Below, one piece after another: positions 1 to 7,504 of a stretch of DNA of 9,097 nucleotides. Each line of letters opens with the position of its first letter. Within the stretch, counting starts at the first letter, position 1. The stretch covers positions 1 to 9,097 of the forward strand of contig JAIROH010000082.1 in NCBI GenBank assembly GCA_031257595.1. Reading direction: 5' to 3'. The DNA is from Treponema sp. (GTDB lineage: Bacteria; Spirochaetota; Spirochaetia; Treponematales; Breznakiellaceae). The position numbers and the translations under genes are program-made. Below the pieces are notes generated by a model, which ran no database searches, was not told the DNA's origin, and saw nothing but the letters and a program-made list of their open reading frames with translations.

Positions 1-1104
1 ATGCTGCCCCTGCCGGTTCTGGAAACGGCGGCGGCGGAAATGTGCGACGCCGGCGGAAGCGGCCAGTCCGTTATGGAGATGAGCCACCGCTCAAAGGATT
101 TCAAGGCCATCATCGAAAAAACAGAAGGCCTCCTCAGGGAGCTTATGGGCATAGGCGATGATTACAGCGTACTTTTTCTCCAGGGCGGAGCCTCGCTTCA
201 GTTTGCGATGCTGCCCCTGAACCTTGCCGTGGATGAAATTGGGACAAATCCCGGCGGAGGAAGCGGCGGGCCGGGGGCCTTCGGCGGAAAACGCGTCGCC
301 CTTGTCGACACGGGAATCTGGGCGAAGAAAGCCGCCGACGAAGCGGGAAAATACGCCGCGGTTGACATCATCGCTTCGTCAAAAGACAAAAACTACACAT
401 ACATACCCGGCGCACCGGCGCCGAAAGGGGACGAGGCGTACTATCATATCACCTGGAACAACACGATTGTGGGTACCAAATGGCCTTCGATTCCCGATAC
501 AGGCAGCGTCCCGCTGGCGGCTGACATTTCAAGCGCGATCCTTTCCGAGCCGCTGGATGTTTCCCGTTTCGGCGTGCTTTACGCGGGCGCCCAGAAAAAC
601 CTTGGGCCGGCGGGAACCACGGTGGTCATCATCAAAAAAACCCTTATCGGGGCGGCTCCTTCCTGGGTTCCGGCGATGCTCCGCTACGACATCCACGACA
701 AAGAGGGATCGATGTACAACACCCCGCCCTGTTACGGGATCTACGTCATCGGCCTTGTGTTGCGGTGGCTTAAAGATCTGGGCGGCCCGGAAGCGATGGG
801 AAAGATCAACCGTGAAAAGGCGGCGCTTGTCTACGATTACCTGGAAGAAAGTAAAATGTTTTATTCGCCGGTAGACAAGAGCAGCCGGAGCCTTATGAAC
901 ATTCCGTTTGTTCCCCGCGAGCGGGATCCTGAAAAACGCGCCGCCGTCGAAAAACGCTTTGTGTCCGAAGCGGCGGCGGCGGGCCTTCTTAACCTGGCGG
1001 GCCACCGTCTTGTCGGCGGCATGAGGGCCAGTATCTACAACGCGATGCCTGTCGAAGGGGTCAAGGCTCTTGTCGCGTTTATGGAAAAGTTTGAGAGGGC
1101 ATAA
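1..1104 (+). CDS. serC: Phosphoserine aminotransferase, 5' end outside the window
   Basis: PLP enzyme converting 3-phosphohydroxypyruvate plus glutamate to O-phosphoserine (cytoplasm; serine synthesis). The visible part begins at the MLP that family members carry about 12 residues in (the usual N-terminus resembles FSAGPAMLP), so the ATG at position 1 is internal and the real start lies upstream. Recognisable segments are SVMEMSHRS (residues 23-31), FLQGGAS (59-65), the cofactor-stacking W107, the WNNTIVGT loop (152-159), D175, and the Schiff-base lysine K199 in GAQKNLGPAG. The C-terminus (GGMRASIYNAMP) is intact and the stop is at 1102-1104. A Gly/Pro-rich stretch at about residues 81-97 looks like an extra loop of roughly 15 residues compared with typical SerC. 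One base separates the stop from serA, so the two are almost certainly cotranscribed. Family call is very secure. Confidence 0.96.
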   Translation: MLPLPVLETAAAEMCDAGGSGQSVMEMSHRSKDFKAIIEKTEGLLRELMGIGDDYSVLFLQGGASLQFAMLPLNLAVDEIGTNPGGGSGGPGAFGGKRVALVDTGIWAKKAADEAGKYAAVDIIASSKDKNYTYIPGAPAPKGDEAYYHITWNNTIVGTKWPSIPDTGSVPLAADISSAILSEPLDVSRFGVLYAGAQKNLGPAGTTVVIIKKTLIGAAPSWVPAMLRYDIHDKEGSMYNTPPCYGIYVIGLVLRWLKDLGGPEAMGKINREKAALVYDYLEESKMFYSPVDKSSRSLMNIPFVPRERDPEKRAAVEKRFVSEAAAAGLLNLAGHRLVGGMRASIYNAMPVEGVKALVAFMEKFERA

Positions 1105-1105
1105 A

Positions 1106-2281
1106 ATGTTTCGCATACAAACGCTGAATAAAATATCGGCCCAGGGGCTTGAGCTTTTTCCCCGGGACAAGTACGAGGTGGCAAGCGAGCTTCCCAATCC
1201 CGACGCAATTCTCGTCCGGAGCGCCAGCCTTCATTCGGTCGCGATTCCCGGTTCGGTACTGGCAATCGCCAGGGCCGGGGCGGGTGTCAACAACATCCCG
1301 ATACCGGTCTGTAGTGAACGCGGAATCGTCGTGTTCAACACTCCCGGCGGCAACGCCAACGCGGTCAAGGAGCTTGCCATCGCCGCCCTGCTGCTTTCTT
1401 CCCGGAACATTCTGGGCGGATGGTCCTGGAGCGCCGGTATCGCGGATCGGGCCGACGAAGTTCCCGACCTTGTTGAAAAGGGTAAAAGTAAATTTGAAGG
1501 CCCGGAACTCAGGGGCAAGACCCTGGGCGTTGTGGGCCTTGGGGCGATTGGGGTGATGGTCGCCAACGACGCCGTCGCCCTCGGCATGAACGTTACCGGC
1601 TACGATCCCTACATTTCCGTAGAAGCCGCCTGGAACCTGTCCCGGGCCGTGGAACGGGCCGATACCCTTGAAGGGCTGCTTGCCCACTCCGACTACGTTA
1701 CGCTGCACCTCCCCCTGCACGACACCACCAGGGGTCTTCTCGATGCGGAAAAATTCCGCATTATGAAAAAAGGCGCCCGGATCGTCAACTTGGCCCGGGG
1801 GGGGCTTGTAAACGAAGCGGATATCATCGAAGCGCTGAACAGCGAAAAACTTGCCGCCTATGTGACGGATTTCCCCACGGCGGAACTGCTTGCCTGCAAG
1901 CGGGCCCTGTGCATTCCCCACCTCGGGGCTTCCACCCCCGAAGCCGAAGACAACTGCGCACTTATGGCGGTACGCCAGCTTATGGACTACCTTGAAAACG
2001 GGACGATAAAGAATTCGGTAAACTATCCCCGCTGCAGGCTCGAATTCCGCTCTCCCCACAGGCTCCTTGCGGCGAACCGGAACATCCCCAACATGGTCGG
2101 CCAGCTTACGACGGTGCTTGCCGCCGCCGCCATCAACATCACCGATCTTATCAACCACCATCATGGGGAATACGCTTACAACATCATCGACACGGACGAG
2201 CCCATCCCGGCGGATATTGTCGAGAAAATCAAGGCGATAGACGGAATCATTCGGGTAAGGACGCTGGAACGGGCTCCGTAG
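1106..2281 (+). CDS. serA: D-3-phosphoglycerate dehydrogenase with C-terminal ACT domain
   Basis: Oxidises 3-phosphoglycerate to 3-phosphohydroxypyruvate with NAD, the step before SerC. The ATG at 1106 is preferred over an in-frame ATG at 1070 because it follows GAGAGGG (1093-1099), sits one base after the serC stop, and gives the typical N-terminus MFRIQTLNKI. The protein has 391 residues, matching the short bacterial form. Visible features: RAGAGVNNIP (56-65), the Rossmann motif GLGAIG (144-149), the acidic D167 that selects NAD, catalytic R231 in NLARGG, E260 in DFPTAE, H272 in PHLGAST, and a C-terminal ACT domain at about 320-390 (NIPNMVGQLT onward). In the family an ACT domain usually gives feedback control by serine. 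This short form lacks the intervening domain of mycobacterial SerA. It is convergent with the Fur-like gene, 20 bp away. Confidence 0.96.
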   Translation: MFRIQTLNKISAQGLELFPRDKYEVASELPNPDAILVRSASLHSVAIPGSVLAIARAGAGVNNIPIPVCSERGIVVFNTPGGNANAVKELAIAALLLSSRNILGGWSWSAGIADRADEVPDLVEKGKSKFEGPELRGKTLGVVGLGAIGVMVANDAVALGMNVTGYDPYISVEAAWNLSRAVERADTLEGLLAHSDYVTLHLPLHDTTRGLLDAEKFRIMKKGARIVNLARGGLVNEADIIEALNSEKLAAYVTDFPTAELLACKRALCIPHLGASTPEAEDNCALMAVRQLMDYLENGTIKNSVNYPRCRLEFRSPHRLLAANRNIPNMVGQLTTVLAAAAINITDLINHHHGEYAYNIIDTDEPIPADIVEKIKAIDGIIRVRTLERAP

Positions 2282-2301
2282 CAGTTTGTTGCCCGGTCAT
2301 G

Positions 2302-2721
2302 TCAGTTGTTCTTCAGGCAGCGATCGCAGGTTCCGTAGAATACGGTTTTCAGGGCGTTGATTCGGAAGCTGTGTTTTTTGTAGACGTGTTTTTGTATTTC
2401 GTCAAGCAAATCGCATTCCAGATGAATAAGTTCGCCGCATATTTCACATTTCAGGTGAAAGTGTTCCTGACAAACCTTGTTGTCCCGGACATACTGATAA
2501 CAGGCGCTTCCTTCATTTAACGCATATCTGCGTATTACCCCGCTGTTGTAAAGCTTTTCCAGGTGCCGGTAAATTGTCGTCTGCCCGATAAGAATTTTCT
2601 GTTTTCTGAAATGCTGTACGATCTGATTTACCGTGACATGCTTGTCCCCAAGCGAAACAAGGTACTCGAGAATAAGCCTGCCCTGCTGGGTACTGTAGTT
2701 TGCCGAACGCCTGGTTTTCAT
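2302..2721 (-). CDS. Fur-superfamily metal-dependent transcriptional regulator
   Basis: A 139-residue DNA-binding repressor of the Fur/Zur/PerR type. The N-terminal half is a winged helix whose recognition helix is about residues 45-58 (IGQTTIYRHLEKL, a hallmark of the family). The C-terminal dimerisation domain carries HFH (87-89) within EHFHLKCEICG and two CxxC pairs, C92/C95 and C132/C135, expected to bind structural zinc. The start ATG (2719-2721) follows GGAGA (minus strand, at 2725-2729). The sensed signal (iron, zinc or peroxide) cannot be decided from the sequence: the HxH region fits either Fur or Zur, and no neighbouring metal transporter helps. It is transcribed divergently from the YitT-like gene, so autoregulation with an effect on that gene is possible. 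Family call secure, ligand unknown. Confidence 0.93.
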   Translation of the reverse strand: MKTRRSANYSTQQGRLILEYLVSLGDKHVTVNQIVQHFRKQKILIGQTTIYRHLEKLYNSGVIRRYALNEGSACYQYVRDNKVCQEHFHLKCEICGELIHLECDLLDEIQKHVYKKHSFRINALKTVFYGTCDRCLKNN

Positions 2722-2757
2722 GTGTCTCCGTTTTTCCCGGTACTATGTCAGAACACC

Positions 2758-2787
2758 AGTATGAAGGCAGCCTATTCTTTTTGTCAA
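2758..2787 (-). promoter_or_regulatory. Candidate sigma70-type promoter for the Fur-like gene
   Basis: On the minus strand a perfect TTGACA (2782-2787) is followed after 18 bp by CATACT (2758-2763, four of six matches to TATAAT). This predicts a transcript start near 2751 and a leader of about 30 nt that contains the GGAGA ribosome site. It overlaps the divergent region shared with the YitT-like gene. I saw no convincing 19-bp Fur box or PerR box. Confidence 0.45.
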
Positions 2788-2797
2788 TCTGAAACAC

Positions 2798-2803
2798 TAT
2801 AAT
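2798..2803 (+). promoter_or_regulatory. Consensus -10 box immediately upstream of the YitT-like gene
   Basis: A perfect TATAAT ends 8 bp before the ATG at 2812. No good -35 stands 16-18 bp upstream; a TTGTCA at 2781-2786 is only 11 bp away. Transcription would start at about 2810, giving a leaderless or nearly leaderless mRNA. This fits the absence of any Shine-Dalgarno sequence before this ATG. Confidence 0.35.
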
Positions 2804-2811
2804 ATAAGCTG

Positions 2812-3669
2812 ATGAACACAGCCAGGCGTCTTGCCCTGATCGCCGCCGGTTCAAGCATTATGGCGTTTAACATAAACACCTTTGTCCGCGCCGGCAACCT
2901 TTTTCCCGGAGGTTTTACCGGCCTTACCAGGCTTATCCAGGAATGCGCCAGCCGTTATGCCGGCATAAACATCCCCTTTAGCCCCATACTTTTTCTGCTG
3001 AACGCCGTGCCTGCCGTTATCAGTTTTCGTTTTATCGGCAAGCGCTTTAGCCTTTATTCATGCGTCGCGATTGTGCTGACAGGGCTTTTAACGGATTTTA
3101 TGCCGCCGCTGTTTGTTGAGATAATACAGCTCCACGATACCCTGCTTTCCGCGGTATTCGGGGGCATATTGAACGCCGTGGGGATAAGTCTTTGCCTTCA
3201 TGCCGAAGCGACTTCCGGCGGTACGGATTTTATCGCGATCTATATCGCGGAAAAATACAGCCGCGATGCTTTTAGTTATATCCTCGCGGGAAACTGCGTA
3301 ATCCTTGTTGTCGCCGCTTGTCTTTTTCCGCTGGAACAGGCCCTGTATTCTGTTATCTTCCAGTATACCACGACAATGGGTCTCGGAGTGCTTTACAAAG
3401 CCTATAAACAAATGACCCTGTTCGTTGTTACGTCCAGATCCGACGAGGTATACGATCTTATCCGGGAAAAAACCAATCACGGGGCGACATCGTTTGCCGG
3501 CAAAGGCCATTACGAAAAGTCCGACAGGATCATGCTTTATTCGGTTGTTTCCGCCAATGAAGTGAATGTCCTTGTCTCGGGCATAAAAAAGATTGATCCG
3601 GCCGCCTTTGTTAATGTGATAAAAACAGAACAACTGGGCGGAAGGTTTTACAGGCGGCCTAAAGATTAG
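2812..3669 (+). CDS. YitT-family integral membrane protein (DUF161 plus DUF2179)
   Basis: A 285-residue protein of unknown biochemical function in the YitT family. The N-terminal part is a bundle of about five or six hydrophobic segments (roughly residues 7-24, 55-72, 80-97, 111-129, 155-171, 177-196). It contains the family motifs FPGGFTGLTRL (31-41) and ATSGGTDFIAIY (133-144). The C-terminal soluble domain (about 200-283) matches DUF2179: TLFVVTSRSDEV, then GATSFAGKGHYEKSD, IMLYSVVSANEV and IDPAAFVNVIKTEQLGGRF. The ATG at 2812 gives the standard N-terminus, but no Shine-Dalgarno precedes it; an internal ATG at 2860 would delete part of the first helix. The gene is divergent from the Fur-like gene and convergent with the acetyltransferase gene. 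Transport is often suggested for the family but is not established. Confidence 0.9.
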   Translation: MNTARRLALIAAGSSIMAFNINTFVRAGNLFPGGFTGLTRLIQECASRYAGINIPFSPILFLLNAVPAVISFRFIGKRFSLYSCVAIVLTGLLTDFMPPLFVEIIQLHDTLLSAVFGGILNAVGISLCLHAEATSGGTDFIAIYIAEKYSRDAFSYILAGNCVILVVAACLFPLEQALYSVIFQYTTTMGLGVLYKAYKQMTLFVVTSRSDEVYDLIREKTNHGATSFAGKGHYEKSDRIMLYSVVSANEVNVLVSGIKKIDPAAFVNVIKTEQLGGRFYRRPKD

Positions 3670-3677
3670 GGAACCTG

Positions 3678-3766
3678 GTGCAACGATGATGCGCCAACGC
3701 AGTTGGCCGCCAACTACGTTGGCCGCCAACTACGTTGGCGAAGCCACATGTTAATCAGCGTTGCGC
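3678..3766. repeat. Palindromic intergenic element with alternating GCCAAC/GTTGGC half-sites
   Basis: The core 3693-3739 holds six 6-bp half-sites alternating GCCAAC and GTTGGC, spaced by gca, c, tac, c and tac. It includes a tandem 16-bp unit (GTTGGCCGCCAACTAC at 3702-3717 and 3718-3733, with a partial third copy). An outer imperfect inverted repeat of 13 bp (3678-3690 against 3754-3766, 11 matches) encloses it, so the whole 89 bp can fold into a long hairpin. It lies between two convergent genes and runs up to the acetyltransferase stop codon. A role as bidirectional terminator or REP-like dispersed repeat is plausible, though no T tract follows. Confidence 0.75.
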
Positions 3767-4605
3767 TAAGACATAAAATAATCGATCCGGTAGTCGGCGA
3801 GTTTTGAAAAACCTATCCTCTCGTAAAGCCGGCGGGCGGCGGCGTTTTGTTTTTTTACAAACAGGGTAAAGTGTTTTCCCTTAAAAGCAAAAAAGCGGAT
3901 AAACCCGGCGATTAGGGCGTTGCCTATGCCCCGCCCCCGGCAGGCCGGCTCCACATAGACGCCGCCTATCTGGAACCGGGCAAAACTTTCCGCGTTGACG
4001 TTGATCTTCCCTACAAGACGGCCTTCATGTTCGGCCGCGAGGACAAGGCCCGTGGAAACAATCGCCTCAAGGTTTTTCCGGCAGACGGCGGGATTAAACA
4101 CGGCGGCGCGGGGCAGTACCTCTTCCTGATCATAACCCGCCTGGAGGGGAAAAAGGGCGTCTGTGTCTTCCGGGCCGGGAACGCGCAGGCGAAGATCGGC
4201 GGGGCATGTCCGGTTCACGGCGATCTCCCGCGTATAATCCATCTCCATAAGGTCGTAGTCGATTGTTTCCGAAGGGACAAGGCCGCAGCCGAAGAACGCC
4301 GGTTCAAGAAGTTCCATATCGCGTACAAGCCCCTGGGCGGCGTGAAGCCCTTCCTTTACGAGGATCTTTTCAAGGCGGCGGGGAAGGGAAAGCCGGTACG
4401 TCTCTTTTCCAAAATCGAAAACCGGAAAAAGCGTACGACGGACATGAATCAAAAATCCATTTTCCGCATACCAGCAGCGGCTCGTTTCCCTTAAAGTAAG
4501 ATAGCGGTAACAGGCCCCGACGCAGTACCGTTCCCTTTTCCGAAGAAAAGCTTCCACCGCGCCGGATGAAAAAAGGCCCGTCTTTTTCCAGAACCGGTTT
4601 TTCAC
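3766..4605 (-). CDS. GNAT-family N-acetyltransferase with an extra N-terminal domain
   Basis: A 279-residue protein. The C-terminal half (about 138-279) is a GNAT fold: beta4 then motif A as VYVEPACRGRGIGNAL (216-231), with the acetyl-CoA pyrophosphate loop R223-xx-G226-x-G228, followed by motif B with N254 and Y261 in NAAARRLYERIGF. The first roughly 125 residues form a separate region I do not recognise, containing an aromatic/cysteine-rich segment YCVGACYRYL. The substrate is unknown. The start is a GTG (4603-4605) overlapping the TGA of the NagZ-like gene in GTGA, with only a poor GGGCGG-like site upstream, so expression probably relies on translational coupling. It is the last gene of the trxB-nagZ-acetyltransferase operon. 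Confidence 0.87.
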   Translation of the reverse strand: MKNRFWKKTGLFSSGAVEAFLRKRERYCVGACYRYLTLRETSRCWYAENGFLIHVRRTLFPVFDFGKETYRLSLPRRLEKILVKEGLHAAQGLVRDMELLEPAFFGCGLVPSETIDYDLMEMDYTREIAVNRTCPADLRLRVPGPEDTDALFPLQAGYDQEEVLPRAAVFNPAVCRKNLEAIVSTGLVLAAEHEGRLVGKINVNAESFARFQIGGVYVEPACRGRGIGNALIAGFIRFFAFKGKHFTLFVKKQNAAARRLYERIGFSKLADYRIDYFMS

Positions 4606-6284
4606 GGCAGCCGCCCGGCCGGAACAAAACGTCCCAGCAAAGCCGAGAAAGCGGCGTTAAAGGAATCGGCGGAATAGCTGTACACGGCAAGGGCGGCGTC
4701 AACACGGGATATCCCGTCAACGTAAACGGGGTTGAGGGCGGAAATGACGATTACCCTTTTGCCAGGGTTTTTTGCCGCCTCAAGAAGCCGTTGTCCTTCG
4801 TCGTCCGCGAGACAGAAGATGATCGTGTCCGCGTTAGACGCCATGCGCCGGAATTCCGCGGCGCCGCCTGAGTCTTCGAACGAATAGATCGCCGAACCGG
4901 GATAGGCTTTTAACCCGGCGCTGAAAAAAGCGGCGTACTGTCCGGCAAGAAGCACCCTGCCCGCAGCTTCGGGGGTAAGGGGCAGCGACGATTCGCCGTT
5001 TATCAGCGTAACGCTCCGGGCGGCAAGGTCGCGAAAAAACGCCGCTCCTTCCGGATCGGGAAGTTCCTTAAGCTTTTGCGTATCCGGGACAAGCGTTGTA
5101 TTTTCCAGGTAGCCAAGCTTAAGGACAAGTATCCGCCCGGCGGCCTCCCTGACCCTGCGTTTAAACTCCGTCTCGTTCCGCATTGACTCAAGAAGGCTTG
5201 TCCAGAACAGGGAATACAGTTCCGGGGTGGTGGAAACGAGAATCATGTCGTTGCCGGCAAGAAGGGCTTCTTTCGCGGTATTGGCAAGGTTCCCGCCGGC
5301 CTGCACGGCTCCGTACATGAGAAGGTCGTCGGTAATAACAAGACCCCTGTATCCCATACGGGTACGCAGCGTATCGTTCAGAAACCAGGACGAAAGGGAA
5401 GCGGGTCTTTCCCCGGCCGGAGTGTCGGGAAACGCCAGGTGGCCGCTCATAATCGCCGGAAGCCCTTCCTTCACCATGATCCTGTAGGGAACAAGCTCCC
5501 GTTCCCACAGGGTATTTTCGCCGGCGGCAATGCGGGGAAGGGTTCCGTGGGAATCAAGGCTGGTATCTCCGTGGCCCGGAAAATGTTTTGCCGTAGAGAT
5601 GATCCCCGCGGCGGCCTGACCCTTCATAAAAGCGGCGCCCAAAATCCCCGCGTTAACCGGATCGGCCCCGAAAGAACGCGGGCCGATAAGCTGTGAGTCC
5701 CGCCTGGTGGCAAGGTCCACAACCGGGGCAAAGTTCATGTTGATTCCCAAAAGCGAAAGTTCCCTGCCGATGTAAAAACCGGAACGGTAAGCGTCTTCCG
5801 GGTAGGCCGATGCGCCTATGGCCATGTTTCCCGGCGTATCGCTTGTGGAACCTTTTACATGGCGGACTATCCCCCCTTCCTGATCTGTCGCCACAAGCAG
5901 CGGTATGCCCAACGGAGAAGCGATAGCCGCCTCCTGAAGGGCCGCGACTGTTCCGGCAAGGGTTTCCAGGTTCTGGGCGTTCCAGCCGAATACCTTAACG
6001 CCGCCGATACGGCGGGTTCTTACCCATTCAAGGATCAGCGGTGACGGCTGAGCGCCCTGCCAGCCGAACATAAAGGTCTGGGCGAGGATTTCACTGTCGC
6101 TCATTCCGTCCAGCAGGATTTCGGCCTCGGCCGTACCGGATACGTTGACCGTACCCGGCGCGCCGGCTGTTTCAGGCGCGGCGATCTCTGTTCCGCCGTG
6201 TCCGGCGTTGTTTTGGGAAACGGCGCAGGAAAGCAGGCAGGCGGCGGGCGTTAAAAAAAAACAGGCAAGGCGAAACCTTTTCAA
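4602..6284 (-). CDS. nagZ: Glycoside hydrolase family 3 lipoprotein, beta-N-acetylhexosaminidase (NagZ-like)
   Basis: Predicted to remove N-acetylglucosamine from muropeptides or related beta-GlcNAc compounds. A 560-residue protein with a lipoprotein signal: basic MKRFR, a hydrophobic stretch, and lipobox LLSC with C20 as the lipidated residue, so it is likely anchored on the outer face of the inner membrane. The GH3 barrel spans about 60-400: ATDQEGG (132-138), PRSFG (202-206), the NagZ signature KHFPGHGDTSLDSH (233-246) with the D244/H246 acid-base pair, and nucleophile D319 in ITDD. A C-terminal GH3_C-like domain (about 415-560) makes it the two-domain Bacillus-type rather than the short enterobacterial form. 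The start is TTG, supported by the signal peptide, by GGGGTGA (6294-6300) nine bases upstream, and by the TTGA overlap with the trxB stop. Substrate specificity beyond the family is inference. Confidence 0.93.
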   Translation of the reverse strand: MKRFRLACFFLTPAACLLSCAVSQNNAGHGGTEIAAPETAGAPGTVNVSGTAEAEILLDGMSDSEILAQTFMFGWQGAQPSPLILEWVRTRRIGGVKVFGWNAQNLETLAGTVAALQEAAIASPLGIPLLVATDQEGGIVRHVKGSTSDTPGNMAIGASAYPEDAYRSGFYIGRELSLLGINMNFAPVVDLATRRDSQLIGPRSFGADPVNAGILGAAFMKGQAAAGIISTAKHFPGHGDTSLDSHGTLPRIAAGENTLWERELVPYRIMVKEGLPAIMSGHLAFPDTPAGERPASLSSWFLNDTLRTRMGYRGLVITDDLLMYGAVQAGGNLANTAKEALLAGNDMILVSTTPELYSLFWTSLLESMRNETEFKRRVREAAGRILVLKLGYLENTTLVPDTQKLKELPDPEGAAFFRDLAARSVTLINGESSLPLTPEAAGRVLLAGQYAAFFSAGLKAYPGSAIYSFEDSGGAAEFRRMASNADTIIFCLADDEGQRLLEAAKNPGKRVIVISALNPVYVDGISRVDAALAVYSYSADSFNAAFSALLGRFVPAGRLP

Positions 6285-7315
6285 TGGTACACTTCACCCC
6301 TCAGACTGTCGATATAGGCCGCGGCGCAGTGGGCGGCGACGGCGCCTTCACCCGCGGCGACCACTACCTGACGGAACGGGCTTGAGCGGACATCGCCCGC
6401 GGCATAGAGGCCCGGCGCCGATGTCGCCATGGATTGATCGGTTACAACATAGCCGGACTGGTCAAGGCGGGCCAGATCCCGGACAAGATCGGTTTTGGGG
6501 ATGGAACCGACAAAGATAAAAACGGCGTCCATGGGCTCCTCATAACTGAACGTTCCGTCCGAATTTGCGGTTCCATGGGGTTCCGGGCCTTCAAGGATCA
6601 CCGAACCGACTTTGCCTTCGCCCCTTATTTCGACAAGCCGGGTGTTAAAACGTACCTTGATATTCGGATTGGAAAGCACCCGATCCGCCAGGGATTTCTG
6701 CGCCCTGAACATGCTTTTGCGGTGAGCAAGGGTAATCCGGCCGGAAAGCCGGCTCAGGTACAGGGCTTCGTCGCAGGCCGAATCTCCCCCGCCGACTACC
6801 AGTATACGTTTGCCTTTGAAAAACGGGCCGTCGCAGGTCGCGCAGTATGAAACGCCCCGGCCTTCAAAATCTTTTTCGCCGGGTATGTCCAGGGTACGGT
6901 GTTTTGCCCCCGTGGCAAGTATCACCGCCGGGGCGCGAAGGATCCTGCCGCCCGACAGGGTAACGGCAAAAGATCCCGTCCCGCCGGGGGAGGCCCCGGT
7001 TCCGGCAGCATCCGGCTTTTCCCGGACAAGGGCGGCGGCTCCTTCCATGATAAACGCCGCCCCAAAGCCTTCGGCCTGTTTACGGAGATCTTCGCAGAAT
7101 TCAAAACCGCCCTTGGGCGGCATGCCGTCCCGGCCTACGTTTCCCGGATAATTTTCCAGAACTTCTATGTTGAGCGCCTGTCCGCCGGGCGCCATCTCTT
7201 CCACAACCAGCGTCCGCAGGTTTGCCCGGCTCCCGTACTGGGCCGCGCTCAGTCCGGCAGGACCCGCCCCCAAAATGAGCAGATCGGCGTCAAAATTATA
7301 GTCGTTGTCGCGCAT
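6281..7315 (-). CDS. trxB: Thioredoxin reductase (NADPH, FAD)
   Basis: A cytoplasmic flavoenzyme passing electrons from NADPH to thioredoxin. The 344 residues carry the FAD site GAGPAG (16-21), GGQALNIEVLENYPG, the redox-active disulfide C158-A-T-C161, the NADPH site GGGDSA (175-180), the phosphate-binding HRKSMFR (198-204), and the second FAD motif GDVR (307-310). It is about 25-30 residues longer than typical low-molecular-weight TrxB. Extra residues lie in a Gly/Ala/Pro-rich stretch at about 101-114 and another near 243-259. The ATG at 7313-7315 has no Shine-Dalgarno but has a TACTAT -10-like box six bases upstream. It is first in the operon and directly downstream (minus strand) of the composite palindromic element. 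Its stop overlaps the TTG of the NagZ-like gene. Confidence 0.95.
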   Translation of the reverse strand: MRDNDYNFDADLLILGAGPAGLSAAQYGSRANLRTLVVEEMAPGGQALNIEVLENYPGNVGRDGMPPKGGFEFCEDLRKQAEGFGAAFIMEGAAALVREKPDAAGTGASPGGTGSFAVTLSGGRILRAPAVILATGAKHRTLDIPGEKDFEGRGVSYCATCDGPFFKGKRILVVGGGDSACDEALYLSRLSGRITLAHRKSMFRAQKSLADRVLSNPNIKVRFNTRLVEIRGEGKVGSVILEGPEPHGTANSDGTFSYEEPMDAVFIFVGSIPKTDLVRDLARLDQSGYVVTDQSMATSAPGLYAAGDVRSSPFRQVVVAAGEGAVAAHCAAAYIDSLRGEVYH

Positions 7316-7321
7316 AAATCA

Positions 7322-7327
7322 ATAGTA
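7322..7327 (-). promoter_or_regulatory. Possible -10 box of the trxB operon
   Basis: TACTAT (four of six matches to TATAAT) ends six bases before the trxB ATG. No recognisable -35 lies 16-18 bp upstream. If real, the transcript would start at or beside the ATG. Alternatively trxB is read from the upstream TA promoter through the palindromic element. Confidence 0.22.
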
Positions 7328-7381
7328 ATTAAAAGCCCGTGTATGAGCTAGTGTTCTGTCCTAGGAGCCTGTTGCACTTGT

Positions 7382-7413
7382 GGATATTTTTGCATACTTA
7401 TGCAAAAATATCC
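7382..7413. other. Perfect 15-bp inverted repeat, hairpin of palindromic unit 1
   Basis: GGATATTTTTGCATA (7382-7396) and its exact reverse complement (7399-7413) are separated by two bases. As RNA the loop would open to six or eight bases. The A/T runs lie inside the stem, not after it, so it is not a classic intrinsic terminator by itself. It sits inside the AGGAGCC/GGCTCCT stem. Confidence 0.85.
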
Positions 7414-7432
7414 CGATTTACGGGCTCCTTTG

Positions 7433-7504
7433 GCAGTTTGAGAGGTATAAAAATTCACTTTCGTGAATTTTTATACAATTTTGCGCTGAAGCGCAACAAA
7501 CTGC
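7433..7504 (-). other. Three-way-junction palindrome, unit 2 of the composite element
   Basis: Closing stem: GCAGTTTG (7433-7440) with CAAACTGC (7497-7504). Arm 1: 14 bp, GTATAAAAATTCAC (7445-7458) with its exact complement at 7463-7476, loop tttc on the plus strand and GAAA on the minus strand. Arm 2: TTGCGC (7481-7486) with GCGCAA (7491-7496), four-base loop. All three stems are perfect. The GAAA loop closed by C-G on the minus strand is a GNRA tetraloop, which favours that strand as the RNA-forming one. Confidence 0.75.

Noticed and set aside
1079..2164. Long 361-codon minus-strand open frame across serA
   Set aside because: It is antisense to a clearly real SerA with all catalytic motifs; its product is low-complexity (Gly, Val, His rich) and has no recognisable domain.
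2781..2803. TTGTCA plus TATAAT as a full promoter for the YitT-like gene
   Set aside because: The spacing is only 11 bp, far below the 16-18 bp needed; only the -10 is reported.
3702..3739. Tandem 16-bp repeats as a CRISPR fragment
   Set aside because: The copies are directly adjacent with no spacer-sized unique sequence, and no cas genes are present.
4027..4494. 155-codon plus-strand open frame over the acetyltransferase
   Set aside because: It lies opposite a GNAT protein with intact motifs, has no ribosome site and shows no domain.
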